Positions 27,318-36,159 of a DNA stretch of 64,000 nt are shown in pieces. Made by a program: the position numbers and the translations under genes. Position 1 is the first letter of the stretch. Every line of letters begins with the position of its first letter. The stretch comes from Aliidongia sp035943795 (lineage in GTDB: Bacteria > Pseudomonadota > Alphaproteobacteria > ATCC43930 > CGMCC-115725), in assembly GCF_035943795.1 (NCBI RefSeq), contig NZ_DASZBY010000080.1:1-64000 (forward strand), written 5' to 3'. The notes beneath the pieces were generated by a model. It made no database searches and was not told where the DNA came from. It saw nothing but the letters and a program-made list of their open reading frames with translations.

Positions 27318-27491
27318 ATTGGGGCGAAAACGCCGCGTCCGATTCGTGCCGTGTCAGGCGAGACAAGTCTGAGTTAATCGCCTAACCTGCCCGTCCAATT
27401 TGCACGCGGAGGCGATCGGTACGGTGGTTTGCCGTCGGCGATCTCCCCGATCGAACAAGCTCCGCGCAGGATATCCAGGAGGAAAAAGCAG

Positions 27492-28340
27492 ATGAAGCTG
27501 TTGCGTTACGGTCCGGTCGGCCAGGAAAAGCCCGGCATGCTCGATGGCGAGGGCAAGCTCCGCGACCTCACGGGCAAGGTCGCCGACATCGCCGGCGAGG
27601 CGCTGTCGCCGGCCGGCCTCGCCAAGCTGAAGGCACTCGATCCGGCGAGCCTGCCGCTGGTCGCGGGCAGTCCGCGGCTCGGGCCCTGCGTCGGCCAGGT
27701 CGGCAAGTTCGTCGCGGTCGGCCTCAACTACTCCGACCACGCGGCCGAGACCGGCGCCAAGGTACCGGAAGAACCGATCCTGTTCATGAAGGCGACCAGC
27801 TCGATCGTCGGCCCGAATGACACGGTCGTCATTCCGCGCAATTCCAAGAAGACCGACTGGGAGGTCGAACTCGCGTTCGTGATCGGCACCAAGGCCAGCT
27901 ACGTGAGCGAAGCGGATGCGCTGAAGCACGTCGCCGGCTATTGCGTGGTCAACGACGTCTCCGAGCGCGAATTCCAGATCGAGCGGGGCGGGCAATGGAC
28001 CAAGGGCAAGAGCGCCGATACATTCGGCCCGATGGGTCCCTGGCTGGTCACGCCCGACGAGATCGCCGACGTTCAGGCGCTCGATATGTTCCTCGACGTG
28101 TCCGGCAAGCGCTGCCAGACCGGCACGACCAAGACCATGATCTTCGGCGTGCAGTTCCTGGTGCATTACATCAGCCAATACATGACGCTGCATCCGGGCG
28201 ACGTCATTACGACCGGTACGCCGCCGGGCGTCGGTCTCGGCATGAAGCCGGCGCCATGGTTCCTGAAGCCAGGCGATGAAATGCATCTGGGCATCCAGGG
28301 ACTGGGCGAGCAACGGCAGAAGGTGGTTGCCTCCGAATGA
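27492..28340 (+). CDS. Fumarylacetoacetate hydrolase-family protein
   Basis: 282 residues from the ATG at 27492 (AGGAGG at 27477-27482). N-terminal beta-barrel MKLLRYGPVGQEKPGMLDGE, then the catalytic domain: VGLNYSDHAAETGAKVPEEP, LFMKATSSIVGPND, the metal ligands in DWEVELAFVIG, VVNDVSEREFQIERGGQW, KSADTFGPMGPWLV and GDVITTGTPPGVGLG. Such proteins hydrolyse or isomerise acylpyruvates and 2-oxo-hept-ene-dioates, or decarboxylate oxaloacetate. The enclosed terminator at 28372 ends the transcript. Confidence 0.9.
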   Translation: MKLLRYGPVGQEKPGMLDGEGKLRDLTGKVADIAGEALSPAGLAKLKALDPASLPLVAGSPRLGPCVGQVGKFVAVGLNYSDHAAETGAKVPEEPILFMKATSSIVGPNDTVVIPRNSKKTDWEVELAFVIGTKASYVSEADALKHVAGYCVVNDVSEREFQIERGGQWTKGKSADTFGPMGPWLVTPDEIADVQALDMFLDVSGKRCQTGTTKTMIFGVQFLVHYISQYMTLHPGDVITTGTPPGVGLGMKPAPWFLKPGDEMHLGIQGLGEQRQKVVASE

Positions 28341-28371
28341 TCGCTGCCTGAGAAATAGGCGGAATTGGCGA

Positions 28372-28417
28372 AAAACCCGTTGCGACTCCTCCGCGGAGGA
28401 CTGTCGCAACGGGTTTT
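28372..28417 (+). terminator. Strong bidirectional terminator
   Basis: Perfect 14-bp stem AAAACCCGTTGCGA / TCGCAACGGGTTTT. Inside the loop is a second perfect palindrome, TCCTCCGCGGAGGA (28387-28400), giving a stacked hairpin. It lies 31 nt after the FAH-family stop and ends in TTTTC. Confidence 0.9.
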
Positions 28418-28467
28418 CTTCGGCTATGCTCGTGTTCTCTTGGTGTCAATCCGAGCATAGAGCAGCC

Positions 28468-29001
28468 ATGTACGACCACCGTCCGGGCTTTTTCCGCACC
28501 GATGATCCACCTTCCGGCCGCCGGGTCGATGCCAAGGTGAAATGGTTCAACGCCAGCAAAGGGTTCGGCTTCGTCACGCCGGCCGATGGCACGCAGGACG
28601 CGTTCCTGCCGATGGCGACCCTGCGTCGCGCCGGGTTCGAGGACGTGAGCGAGGGCGCCTCGCTGGTCTGCGAGATCGGCGACGGCGCCAAGGGACCGCT
28701 GGTGGTCAATGTGCTGGATGTCGACCTGACCACGATCGTGGCGCCCTCGGCGCCGCGCGGTGGGTTCGATCGCGATGCGGTCCAGACGCCATCAGGCTCG
28801 CTCGACGGCGCAGTGAAATGGTTCGAGCCGGGTAAGGGCTATGGCTTCATTTCGCCCGATGGTGGCGGCAAGGACGTTTTCATCCATATCACCGCGCTGC
28901 GCCGCAGCGGACTGCAGGGCCTGGATCCGGGCGTGCGGGTGCGCGTCGACGTGGTCGACGGCAAGAAGGGGCTGGAGGCGTTCGGCATCACGATCATCTG
29001 A
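28468..29001 (+). CDS. Double cold-shock-domain protein
   Basis: 177 residues from the ATG at 28468. Two CSD folds in tandem: domain 1 (residues about 20-88) has VKWFNASKGFGFVTPADGTQ and an altered second RNP motif (DAFLPMATLRRAG); domain 2 (about 110-177) has AVKWFEPGKGYGFISPDGGG and a classical KDVFIHITALRRSG. A Pro/Gly linker joins them. Such double-CSD proteins are common in alphaproteobacteria; they bind single-stranded nucleic acid and act as RNA chaperones or antiterminators. Domain 1 has FLPM in place of FVH, so it probably binds RNA less well. Confidence 0.92.
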   Translation: MYDHRPGFFRTDDPPSGRRVDAKVKWFNASKGFGFVTPADGTQDAFLPMATLRRAGFEDVSEGASLVCEIGDGAKGPLVVNVLDVDLTTIVAPSAPRGGFDRDAVQTPSGSLDGAVKWFEPGKGYGFISPDGGGKDVFIHITALRRSGLQGLDPGVRVRVDVVDGKKGLEAFGITII

Positions 29002-29064
29002 TCGCGACCGCGTCTCCGGAAACTCGACCGGCCGGGTGCACAGCCCGGACCGGCCATTCCATTG

Positions 29065-29418
29065 TCAGTCCTTTTTGCCGTTCAGGCGATTGGCCGCCGC
29101 CTTGGAATCGGCCGACAGCTTGTCGAACCGCGCCTGGACTTCGTGCTGATGGTCGGACAGGGCGCCGCCGATCGCGTGATTGTCGGCCTGCGCCTCGTTG
29201 AAATAGCAATCCTCGTACTGTTTGGCCGCCTGCTGGTAGGCATTGGCCTCCTTGACGCTCGCCTCGTAGGCCGCACGTCCGGACCCGTTGATTGCGGGCG
29301 GCGTCGGCTCGGTTCCGCAGCCGGTCGGCGTCCAGGTCCCGTTCCGCAACGTGCCGGCCTCGGCGGCCCCGCCGGCCAGCGCGAAAATCATCATTGCAGC
29401 GATGGTTCGTCCGATCAT
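29065..29418 (-). CDS. Small secreted protein, unknown function
   Basis: 117 residues from the ATG at 29418. Signal peptide MIGRTIAAMMIFALAGGAAE (cleavage near AEA). The mature part has two Cys (PTGCGTEP and YEDCYFNEAQ), possibly one disulfide, and a C-terminal amphipathic helix (HEVQARFDKLSADSKAAANR). The long upstream extension of this frame is not coding. Same strand as the gene at 29484, 65 nt downstream of it, perhaps co-transcribed. Confidence 0.65.
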   Translation of the reverse strand: MIGRTIAAMMIFALAGGAAEAGTLRNGTWTPTGCGTEPTPPAINGSGRAAYEASVKEANAYQQAAKQYEDCYFNEAQADNHAIGGALSDHQHEVQARFDKLSADSKAAANRLNGKKD

Positions 29419-29483
29419 CTCGTCCCCTTGTCGATAATGCTCAAGCGGGCACTGTTCGACCACGCCGGTGCGGGGCTGTAAAG

Positions 29484-29957
29484 TCAGGTCGGCGGCCCGT
29501 TCTTCGGCGAGGCGCCGGGGACGGTCGGCTGAGCCGGCGTCGCCGGGTTCGCAGGAACGGGAACGGGAGGCTTTGTTGGCGCCTTCTGTCCGGGGAGCAG
29601 GGTCTTTCGGCCGCCGACGAAAACCTCGCAGGCGCTCGTGCCGTCCTGGCGGAACAGATAATCCTCCGTCGCGACGGCAAGCTGGTTCGGGTCCCAGAGA
29701 TTGAGGCCGCTGCCCTTGGCGACGCCGAGTACGGCGGCACCGCCGGCCTTGGCATGCAGGCGAACGATGAAGCGGCCCATCTGCCGTTCGTTGAACCGGC
29801 CTAGCGAGCAGGCGTTGCTCAGCTTCGGGTCGCGGGGCCCGGCCTCCCAATAGGGCGCCTGGGAATCGAGCAGGTTTTCCGTCGCCTTGCCGGCCATCGG
29901 CCAAGCCATGAGGCAGCTTGCGAGGGCGATCCGCAATACGACGCCTTGTCTCGACAT
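29484..29957 (-). CDS. Secreted protein, unknown function
   Basis: 157 residues; signal peptide MSRQGVVLRIALASCLMAWP, cleavage near AGKATE. The central folded part (NACSLGRFNERQMGRFIVRL, GVAKGSGLNLWDPNQLAVAT, DGTSACEVFVGGRKTLLPGQ) has two Cys that could form a disulfide, and the C-terminal 35 residues are a Pro/Ala/Thr-rich disordered tail. I recognise no family. Divergent from the PLP lyase at 30028. Confidence 0.65.
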   Translation of the reverse strand: MSRQGVVLRIALASCLMAWPMAGKATENLLDSQAPYWEAGPRDPKLSNACSLGRFNERQMGRFIVRLHAKAGGAAVLGVAKGSGLNLWDPNQLAVATEDYLFRQDGTSACEVFVGGRKTLLPGQKAPTKPPVPVPANPATPAQPTVPGASPKNGPPT

Positions 29958-30027
29958 GGGTTCCGCTTCTAGGGTCCACCGGAAACGAAGCTTACCACGG
30001 CCGCGGTCCGCGCGGCAGGAGAGGGTT

Positions 30028-31119
30028 ATGCCGACCGCCCATGCCGAGATCCGCGATCTGTGCCGTCGCGCATTGTCCGGTCACCGCCGCCAGACCGTTC
30101 GCGAAACGTTGGACCAACTCGCCCAGTCACCGTTCGCCGATCTGCCCCGCGACATTTATGGCGAGGGCGAGGCGATGCAGGCGCTCGAGCGCGACGTCGC
30201 GGCCCTGCTGGGCAAGCCGGCGGCGGTCTTCATGCCCAAGGGTGTGATCGCGCAACAGGCGGCACTGAGGATCTGGGCCGATCGTTCCGGCCTGCACACC
30301 GTCGGTTTGCATCCCAAATGCCATATCGATCTGGACGAACGATCGGCATATGAGCGGCTGCATGGGCTCCAAGGCGTCCGCCTGGGCCTGGACCATCGGC
30401 CGTTCGGCGTCACGGACCTGGAGGCGGCGGCCGAGGAATTCGGTGTCGTGACCGTGGAGCTGCCGCTGCGACGGGCCGGGTTCAAGCTGCCCGACTGGGA
30501 CGATCTCGTCGCCATCGCGGACTGGTGCCGCAGCCGGGGCGTGCCGCTGCATTTCGATGGCGCGCGGCTGTGGGAGGCCCAGCCACACTACGGCCGCCCG
30601 CTGGCTGAGATCGCCGGTCTCGCCGATTCGGCCTATGTCTCGTTCTACAAGGGGCTGGGCGGGCTCGGCGGATCGATCCTGGCCGGCCCGGTCGACTTCA
30701 TCGCGGCAGCGCGAGTCTGGCAGGGACGCCATGGCGGCAATCTATGGACCGCATTTCCTTTCGTCATCAGTGCTGCCGAGGGTCTGAAGCGCTACCTGCC
30801 GCTGATGCCGGCCTATCGCGACCGGGCGCGTCGGCTTGCGGCGGCGCTCGCGGCCGTTCCGGGCGTGACCGCGGTGCCGGCGCCACCGCACACCAACGCC
30901 TTTCAACTCTATCTGCCGGCATCGGCCAAGGCGCTCGACGCGGCCCATCAGGCGTTGGCGCGCGACAGCGGGGTCTGGCTGTTCGGCCGGTTCGCCGAGA
31001 CCGCTGTGCCCGATCTGACCATGGCCGAGATCGGCGTCGGCGACGCGGCCGACGACCTGACCGATGGCGAGATCGTCGATCTGGTCGGTCGCCTGGTCGC
31101 GACGGCGCGCGCATCGTGA
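30028..31119 (+). CDS. Threonine-aldolase-like / beta-eliminating lyase PLP enzyme
   Basis: 363 residues from the ATG at 30028 (GGAGAGG 3-9 nt ahead). Beta-eliminating lyase domain: DIYGEGEAMQALERDVAALL, KPAAVFMPKGVIAQQAALRI, HPKCHIDLDERSAYERLHGL, PLHFDGARLWEAQPHYGRPL (PLP-pyridine Asp and substrate Arg), and Schiff-base Lys in YVSFYKGLGGLGGSILAG. Low-specificity threonine aldolases split beta-hydroxy amino acids into glycine and an aldehyde. The stop codon overlaps the start of the ABC binding-protein gene (GTGA at 31116-31119), so enzyme and importer are coupled, suggesting that the imported compound is its substrate. Confidence 0.82.
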   Translation: MPTAHAEIRDLCRRALSGHRRQTVRETLDQLAQSPFADLPRDIYGEGEAMQALERDVAALLGKPAAVFMPKGVIAQQAALRIWADRSGLHTVGLHPKCHIDLDERSAYERLHGLQGVRLGLDHRPFGVTDLEAAAEEFGVVTVELPLRRAGFKLPDWDDLVAIADWCRSRGVPLHFDGARLWEAQPHYGRPLAEIAGLADSAYVSFYKGLGGLGGSILAGPVDFIAAARVWQGRHGGNLWTAFPFVISAAEGLKRYLPLMPAYRDRARRLAAALAAVPGVTAVPAPPHTNAFQLYLPASAKALDAAHQALARDSGVWLFGRFAETAVPDLTMAEIGVGDAADDLTDGEIVDLVGRLVATARAS

Positions 31120-32234
31120 GGCGCCTCGCTCTGCTGATGCTGGTGGTGGCGGGCGCCACGGCGGCTGCCGACCCGGTGCGCCTGCCGATCCTGGTGCCGG
31201 TCACCGGGTTCCTGTCGCTCGAGGGCACCAGCCAGCGCAACGGCGCGCTCCTCGCGCTGCAACAGGCACCGGCCGGCCTCGCGGTCACGGGCGAGGTGGT
31301 CGATACCGCGACGGCACCGGAAAATGCGGTCAATGCCTTGCTGCGCGTGCTCGATGGCGGCCCGGTTCCGGCAGTCGTCGCGTCGATGCTGGGAACGCAA
31401 ATGCTGGCACTGATGCCGATGGCGGCGGACGAAAAACTACCGCTGCTCACGGTCTCCGGCACGGCCTCGCTGACCGAAAAGGGCAATCCCTGGGTCTTCC
31501 GCTTCTTTCCGTCGGACCGACTCGCCAAGGAGGCGCACGTCCGCTACGCGGTCGAGCAACTGGGCAAGCGCAAGCTGGCGCTGGTCTACCAGACCACCGC
31601 TTATGGCCAGAGCGGCGCTACCTATATCGCGGCCTCGGCGAAACGCCACGGCGCCGACCTGGTGTTCAGCGAAGGCATCGACACCGACGTCAAGGACCTG
31701 GCGCCGATCCTGAAGCGGGCCTCGACGTCTGGTGCGGATGCGCTGCTGCTGCATCTCCATGCGGGGCCGACCGCGCTGGCGATCCGACAGATCGCGGCGC
31801 TCGGCATCGCCCTGCCGGTCATCGCCGGGTCCGCCCTGCACCAGCCGGCCACGGCGGCGCTGCTCGACCCCAAGGAGCTGAAGGGGATTTGCGCCGAGTC
31901 CGCTGCGTCGCCCGTGTCCGGCGGTTCGCCGCGAATGACCAAATTCCTGGCCGATTATCGGGCGGCGTTCGGCGCCGATCCCGACGCCTATGCGCTGGCC
32001 CAGTACGACGGGACGGAGATGCTGCTCGACGTGCTTGCGCAAGGTGCCAGGACCGGAGAGGCGGTGCGCGCGGCACTGGCCAGCAAATCGTGGGACGGCA
32101 TCGCCATGCGCTATGCGTCCGACGGGCACGGCGACATGGCGCATAGCGTCGTCATTCTCTGCTACGACGGCGTCACGCGCATTCCGCAGATCGTCCGACG
32201 CTATGACGGGCTCGACGTGGCGGCGGCCGACTGA
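31116..32234 (+). CDS. Branched-chain-type ABC transporter binding protein (Peripla_BP_6)
   Basis: 372 residues from the GTG at 31116, overlapping the lyase stop codon. Signal peptide VRRLALLMLVVAGATAAADP. Family marks: ILVPVTGFLSLEGTSQRNGA, VASMLGTQMLALMPMAADEK, LPLLTVSGTASLTEKGNPWV, RKLALVYQTTAYGQSGATYI and ADPDAYALAQYDGTEMLLD. The fold binds branched-chain amino acids, amides or aromatic compounds; the ligand is unknown. First transporter gene of a five-gene operon ending at 35528. Confidence 0.9.
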   Translation: MRRLALLMLVVAGATAAADPVRLPILVPVTGFLSLEGTSQRNGALLALQQAPAGLAVTGEVVDTATAPENAVNALLRVLDGGPVPAVVASMLGTQMLALMPMAADEKLPLLTVSGTASLTEKGNPWVFRFFPSDRLAKEAHVRYAVEQLGKRKLALVYQTTAYGQSGATYIAASAKRHGADLVFSEGIDTDVKDLAPILKRASTSGADALLLHLHAGPTALAIRQIAALGIALPVIAGSALHQPATAALLDPKELKGICAESAASPVSGGSPRMTKFLADYRAAFGADPDAYALAQYDGTEMLLDVLAQGARTGEAVRAALASKSWDGIAMRYASDGHGDMAHSVVILCYDGVTRIPQIVRRYDGLDVAAAD

Positions 32235-32248
32235 CGGGCATCGACGCG

Positions 32249-33136
32249 GTGGTGGCCGACCTGTTGAGCCTCGCCCAGCTGCTCCTGAACGGGCTGGCGC
32301 TGGGTTCCGCCTACGCCCTGGTGGCGCTCGGGTTCGTGCTGGTGCTGAATGCGACCGGTTCGATCAACTTCGCCCAGGGCGACATGGTCATGCTCGGCGG
32401 CTATGTCGCGATCGCGCTCGCCCGCCTGCTCGATCTCTCGGGTTTGGCCGTGTTGCCGCTGGTCACGCTCGCCATGGCGGGCTTCGGGTTGCTGTTCTCG
32501 ATGTTGGCCTGGCGCCCGTTCCGTCGTCGCCCGCCGATTTCCGGCCTGCTGGCGACGGTGGCGCTCGGTCTGACGCTGCAGGAGGCGATGAACGCGCTGG
32601 AAGGGGCAGCGCCCCAGGCCGGTCCGACGCTGATCGGCACGGGCGAAATCCACCTCGGCCCGCTCGGCCTGTCGCGCGCCTCGCTCGGCATTCTCGTCGC
32701 CTGCCTGGTCCTGGGCTCGGCCCAGGGCTGGCTGCTCGGCCGCACGCAGTTCGGTCGCCGGCTGCGGGCGAGCGCGCAGGATCCGGTGACGGCGCGAGCG
32801 CTGGGATTGCCGGTCGACCGGCTGATCGCGACCAGCTTCGCACTGGCGGCGGCGCTGGCGGGCGCGGTCGGCCTGCTGCTGTCCGGCCCGTATTTCGTGA
32901 CGCCGACGTCCGGTAACGACCTGATCTTGCGCGCCTATGTCGCCGTCACCATCGGCGGATGGGGCTCGCTCAAGGGCGCGGTCGTGGGTGCATTGCTGAT
33001 CGCGCTGTTCGAAAGCGTCGTGGCCGGCTACGCGAGTTCGGTGGTGGCGACGGCGTCGCTCTACGGCCTCGTGCTGGTGCTGCTGGCCGTCCGTCCGGCC
33101 GGCCTGTTTCCCGAACCGTTTGGACGACGCGCGTGA
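32249..33136 (+). CDS. livH: LivH-type permease
   Basis: 295 residues from GTG at 32249 (a second GTG is the next codon). About eight membrane helices; the LivH motif LVALGFVLVLNATGSINFAQ GDMVMLGGY is seen near residues 24-52, and the EAA-like loop RLRASAQDPVTARALGLPVD near 171. It lies 14 nt after the binding-protein gene and overlaps the next gene by 4 nt (GTGA at 33133-33136). Confidence 0.92.
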   Translation: MVADLLSLAQLLLNGLALGSAYALVALGFVLVLNATGSINFAQGDMVMLGGYVAIALARLLDLSGLAVLPLVTLAMAGFGLLFSMLAWRPFRRRPPISGLLATVALGLTLQEAMNALEGAAPQAGPTLIGTGEIHLGPLGLSRASLGILVACLVLGSAQGWLLGRTQFGRRLRASAQDPVTARALGLPVDRLIATSFALAAALAGAVGLLLSGPYFVTPTSGNDLILRAYVAVTIGGWGSLKGAVVGALLIALFESVVAGYASSVVATASLYGLVLVLLAVRPAGLFPEPFGRRA

Positions 33137-34842
33137 AGGCGTTCGTGCGGCCGGCGCCGCTCGTCGGGCTGGCGATCGCCGGCTGGCTGCTGGTCGTGGT
33201 GGCGACGGGATCGGGCTACGAGCAGCGGCTGATGGCGCTCGCGGCCTCCTCCGCGCTGATGGCGATCGGCTATCAGCTGGTGTTCGGCCAGGTCGGCGCG
33301 CTGTCGCTGGCCCAGGGCGCCTGTTTCGCGATCGGCGCCTATGCGGCCGGCATCCTGGGCGGCCGGCTCGGCTGGCCGATCTGGCTCGAACTCCCAGCGG
33401 CGATCCTGCTGCCGGCGCTGCTCGCCGCCGTCGCTCACGGACCGGTCCGGCGGCTCGACGGGCATTATTTCGCGCTCGCGACCCTCGGCCTCGCGGTGCT
33501 TGTCCGGCTGGTCGCCGTCGATGCTCAGGGCCTGACCGGCGGCGCCAACGGCCTGATCGGCGTGCCGCCGCTGCCTGTCGGCTGGCTCGGCCTGTCGCGG
33601 GGCGCCGGGACGATGCTGGCCGGCTGGACGCTGGCCGGGATCGGCGCTGGGCTTGCCCTGTGGTTGAAGCGCGGCGGCAACGGGCCGACGCTGGCGCTGG
33701 TCCGCGACGATCCGGCCCTGGCCCGAGCAAGCGGTCTCGACCCCGGGCGGATCCGGACTCAGGGCTTCGTCCTGGCAGCCGGATTTGCCGGGGCAGGCGG
33801 GGCGCTGCAGGCCCATGTGCTGGGTCTGGTCTCGCCCGACGTGGCGGAATTCTCGGTCATGGTCGGGTGCCTCGCCATGGTGGTCATCGGCGGGCGCGGC
33901 TCGGTCGCGGGTGGCGTGCTGGGTGCCCTGCTGATCGGCCATTTGCCGGAATGGCTTCGCCCGCTCGGATCATCCTATCGGATCGCCTACGGGCTGGGCC
34001 TGTTTGTTTGTCTGCTGGTGGCTCCTGCGGGCCTGGTCGGCTCGCTGGAGCGGTTCTGGCCCAGGCGTTCCATGCCCGCACCCCTTGCCGTCACCACATC
34101 CTTGCCGCGCCCCGACGCGGTGCTGCGGGTCGATGGCATCGGAAAATCCTACGGCGGCATCGCTGTGCTTCACGGGATCTCGCTCGAGCTACGACCGGGC
34201 GAGATCGTCGGGCTGATCGGACCGAACGGTTCGGGCAAGACCACCTTGATCAATCTGGTCGGCGGCCAGGATCGTCCGGATAGAGGGCGTATCACACTCG
34301 GAACCGCACGGCTCGACGGCTTGTCCGCCGATCGTATCGCGCGGGCGGGCATCGCGCGCAGCTTTCAGTCGGTGGCGGTGCCCGATGCGATGATGCCGAC
34401 GGATCTCGTCATGGCCGCGCTGGCGGCGCGGGAAGGTCGGGCCGGCTTCGGTCACGCTCTGGCCATCGCTTCGCTGCGGGGAGAGGCGGCGGCTTTGCTT
34501 CGCCGCGTCGGGGTCGATTCCGATTGCCCACTGGAGGGTGGGAGCGTGCGCCTCGTCGATATCGCGCGCGCCCTGGCGCTCGATCCTGCCGTCCTGTTGC
34601 TTGACGAGCCGGCGGCCGGGCTCGATCCGGCGGAGCGGGACCGGCTTGGCACGTTATTGCGCGCGTTGGCGACAGAGGGGCGGGCGTTGCTGGTCGTGGA
34701 GCACGACATGGTGTTCCTGATGGGGCTGGCCGACCGGATCGCGGTGCTGCTGGACGGGCGTATCGCCCGGGCCGGTACGGCCGACGAAGTGAGGGCCGAT
34801 CCGCGGGTGCGAGCGGCCTATCTGGGGGAGCCGTCGGCATGA
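33133..34842 (+). CDS. livMG: Fused LivM permease and LivG ATPase
   Basis: 569 residues from the GTG at 33133. Residues about 1-300 are LivM (helices; QLVFGQVGALSLAQGACFAI, YFALATLGLAVLVRLV, EAA loop RDDPALARASGLDPGRIRTQ). After a short linker (residues about 305-330) comes LivG: VLRVDGIGKSYGGIAVLHGI, Walker A GPNGSGKTT, Walker B LLLDEPAAGLD, switch His VVEHDMVFLMG. The signature is degenerate: CPLEGGSVRLVDIARAL instead of LSGGxQR. Fusion of permease and ATPase is known in this family but uncommon. It overlaps livF by 4 nt. Confidence 0.92.
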   Translation: MKAFVRPAPLVGLAIAGWLLVVVATGSGYEQRLMALAASSALMAIGYQLVFGQVGALSLAQGACFAIGAYAAGILGGRLGWPIWLELPAAILLPALLAAVAHGPVRRLDGHYFALATLGLAVLVRLVAVDAQGLTGGANGLIGVPPLPVGWLGLSRGAGTMLAGWTLAGIGAGLALWLKRGGNGPTLALVRDDPALARASGLDPGRIRTQGFVLAAGFAGAGGALQAHVLGLVSPDVAEFSVMVGCLAMVVIGGRGSVAGGVLGALLIGHLPEWLRPLGSSYRIAYGLGLFVCLLVAPAGLVGSLERFWPRRSMPAPLAVTTSLPRPDAVLRVDGIGKSYGGIAVLHGISLELRPGEIVGLIGPNGSGKTTLINLVGGQDRPDRGRITLGTARLDGLSADRIARAGIARSFQSVAVPDAMMPTDLVMAALAAREGRAGFGHALAIASLRGEAAALLRRVGVDSDCPLEGGSVRLVDIARALALDPAVLLLDEPAAGLDPAERDRLGTLLRALATEGRALLVVEHDMVFLMGLADRIAVLLDGRIARAGTADEVRADPRVRAAYLGEPSA

Positions 34843-35528
34843 GCGTGCGGCTCACTCTCGACCATGTCGAGATCCGGCGCAGTGCGGCGATCACGATCGA
34901 GCTGGCTGGCGCCGGCATCACGACGCTGCTCGGACCCAATGGTGCCGGCAAGACTGAATTGCTGGAAGCGATCATGGGCTTGCGCGCACCGCGCGGTGGC
35001 GGCATCCAGCTCGACGGCATCGACATTGCCCGCTGGTCGCCCGAACGGCGCTCCCGCGCCGGCATCGGCTGGTGTCCCGAAGGACGGCGGACCTTCCCCG
35101 GATTGACGGTGGTTGAGAATCTGGAACTGGTCGCGACCAAGGGGGCCGGCGAGCGGCGGCGGCGTCTCGCCTGGGTGCTGGAGCGGCTGCCGGCGTTGCG
35201 CGACAAGCTCACGGCGGTGGCCTGGACCCTGTCGGGCGGTCAGCAGCAGATGCTGGCGATCGGTCGCGCGCTGATGACCGAGCCTCGCCTGTTGCTGCTC
35301 GACGAACCGTCGCGTGGCCTGTCGCCGGTGCTGGTCGCCGATCTGTTCGATCTGTTGCGGAAATTGGCCGACGAGGGTCTGACCGTTCTGCTTGCCGAGC
35401 AGGCGGTGATCCCGGCGCTCGCCGTCGCCGATCGTGGCCTCGTCGTCGCGCGCGGGCGGATCGAAGCAGACGGGGTGCCGGATGAGATCCGCGATCATCC
35501 GGCCTTGGCGCGAAGCTTTCTGGGTTAG
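34839..35528 (+). CDS. livF: LivF-type ATPase
   Basis: 229 residues. Walker A GPNGAGKTE, LivF-specific GIGWCPEGRRTFPGLTVVEN, signature WTLSGGQQQMLAIGRALM, Walker B LLLLDEPSRGLSPVLV. The switch position is VLLAEQAVIPALAVAD, with Gln following Glu, as in many LivF proteins. Together with the LivG half it would form the ATPase heterodimer; since LivF carries the intact LSGGQ and LivG does not, the two ATP sites are unequal. Its stop overlaps the convergent gene at 35525 by 4 nt. Confidence 0.92.
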   Translation: MSVRLTLDHVEIRRSAAITIELAGAGITTLLGPNGAGKTELLEAIMGLRAPRGGGIQLDGIDIARWSPERRSRAGIGWCPEGRRTFPGLTVVENLELVATKGAGERRRRLAWVLERLPALRDKLTAVAWTLSGGQQQMLAIGRALMTEPRLLLLDEPSRGLSPVLVADLFDLLRKLADEGLTVLLAEQAVIPALAVADRGLVVARGRIEADGVPDEIRDHPALARSFLG

Positions 35529-35884
35529 CGCCCGATCCCGACGTCGGGTCGCAGTGCCATCGGCCGAGGCGAACTGGTTTTGGATGCTTCGAGGCGGCCG
35601 AAATCGCGCGTCGAAAGCCATGCCGCGGCACAGTCCCGGGGCAGGGCCAAGCTATCGAACTGATCCGGCGTGGTTTCGCCGATCGGACGCCATTCGGTAT
35701 CGACCAGTACGATCTTGCCGGCCGGCAAGCCGGCATTGAGTCTGATCTTCAGCCCGCGATGCGTGAGACTTCTGGCTGGGGCGCCCAGCTTGGCCAAAAG
35801 GAAAATGACCAGGCCGATGATGCTCAGGACCAGAGATCCAAACAGAACCAAACCAAGAGTGTCGCCCGACGGGAAAATAGACAT
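35525..35884 (-). CDS. Small membrane-anchored protein, unknown function
   Basis: 119 residues from the ATG at 35884; an in-frame ATG 10 codons upstream is less likely. One N-terminal membrane helix (GLVLFGSLVLSIIGLVIFLL), then a soluble tail of about 85 residues including GKIVLVDTEWRPIGETTPDQ. No family recognised. It is tail-to-tail with livF. Confidence 0.55.
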   Translation of the reverse strand: MSIFPSGDTLGLVLFGSLVLSIIGLVIFLLAKLGAPARSLTHRGLKIRLNAGLPAGKIVLVDTEWRPIGETTPDQFDSLALPRDCAAAWLSTRDFGRLEASKTSSPRPMALRPDVGIGR

Positions 35885-36159
35885 CGTGAACCTTCTCGAA
35901 TGTACAGCGGACACGAACCGCGACTTACGACCTGCCGGCCTGACACCGGCGTTACCCGGCGTCGTTTGAAAAGGTTCTTCGCGTTCGGCTCGTGCGACCG
36001 CGTCACCGCCCGCCGCACCCGCTGGAACCTAACGAGAAAGACAAAACAAATTCTTTACGCCGAAGCGGAATCGATCGATCCGACAAAAGAATATGAAAGA
36101 TTTTAGCCAAATGATCGTCTCTCAGCTTACGCCCATTAACCGTATGAGCGAAAAGCTTT

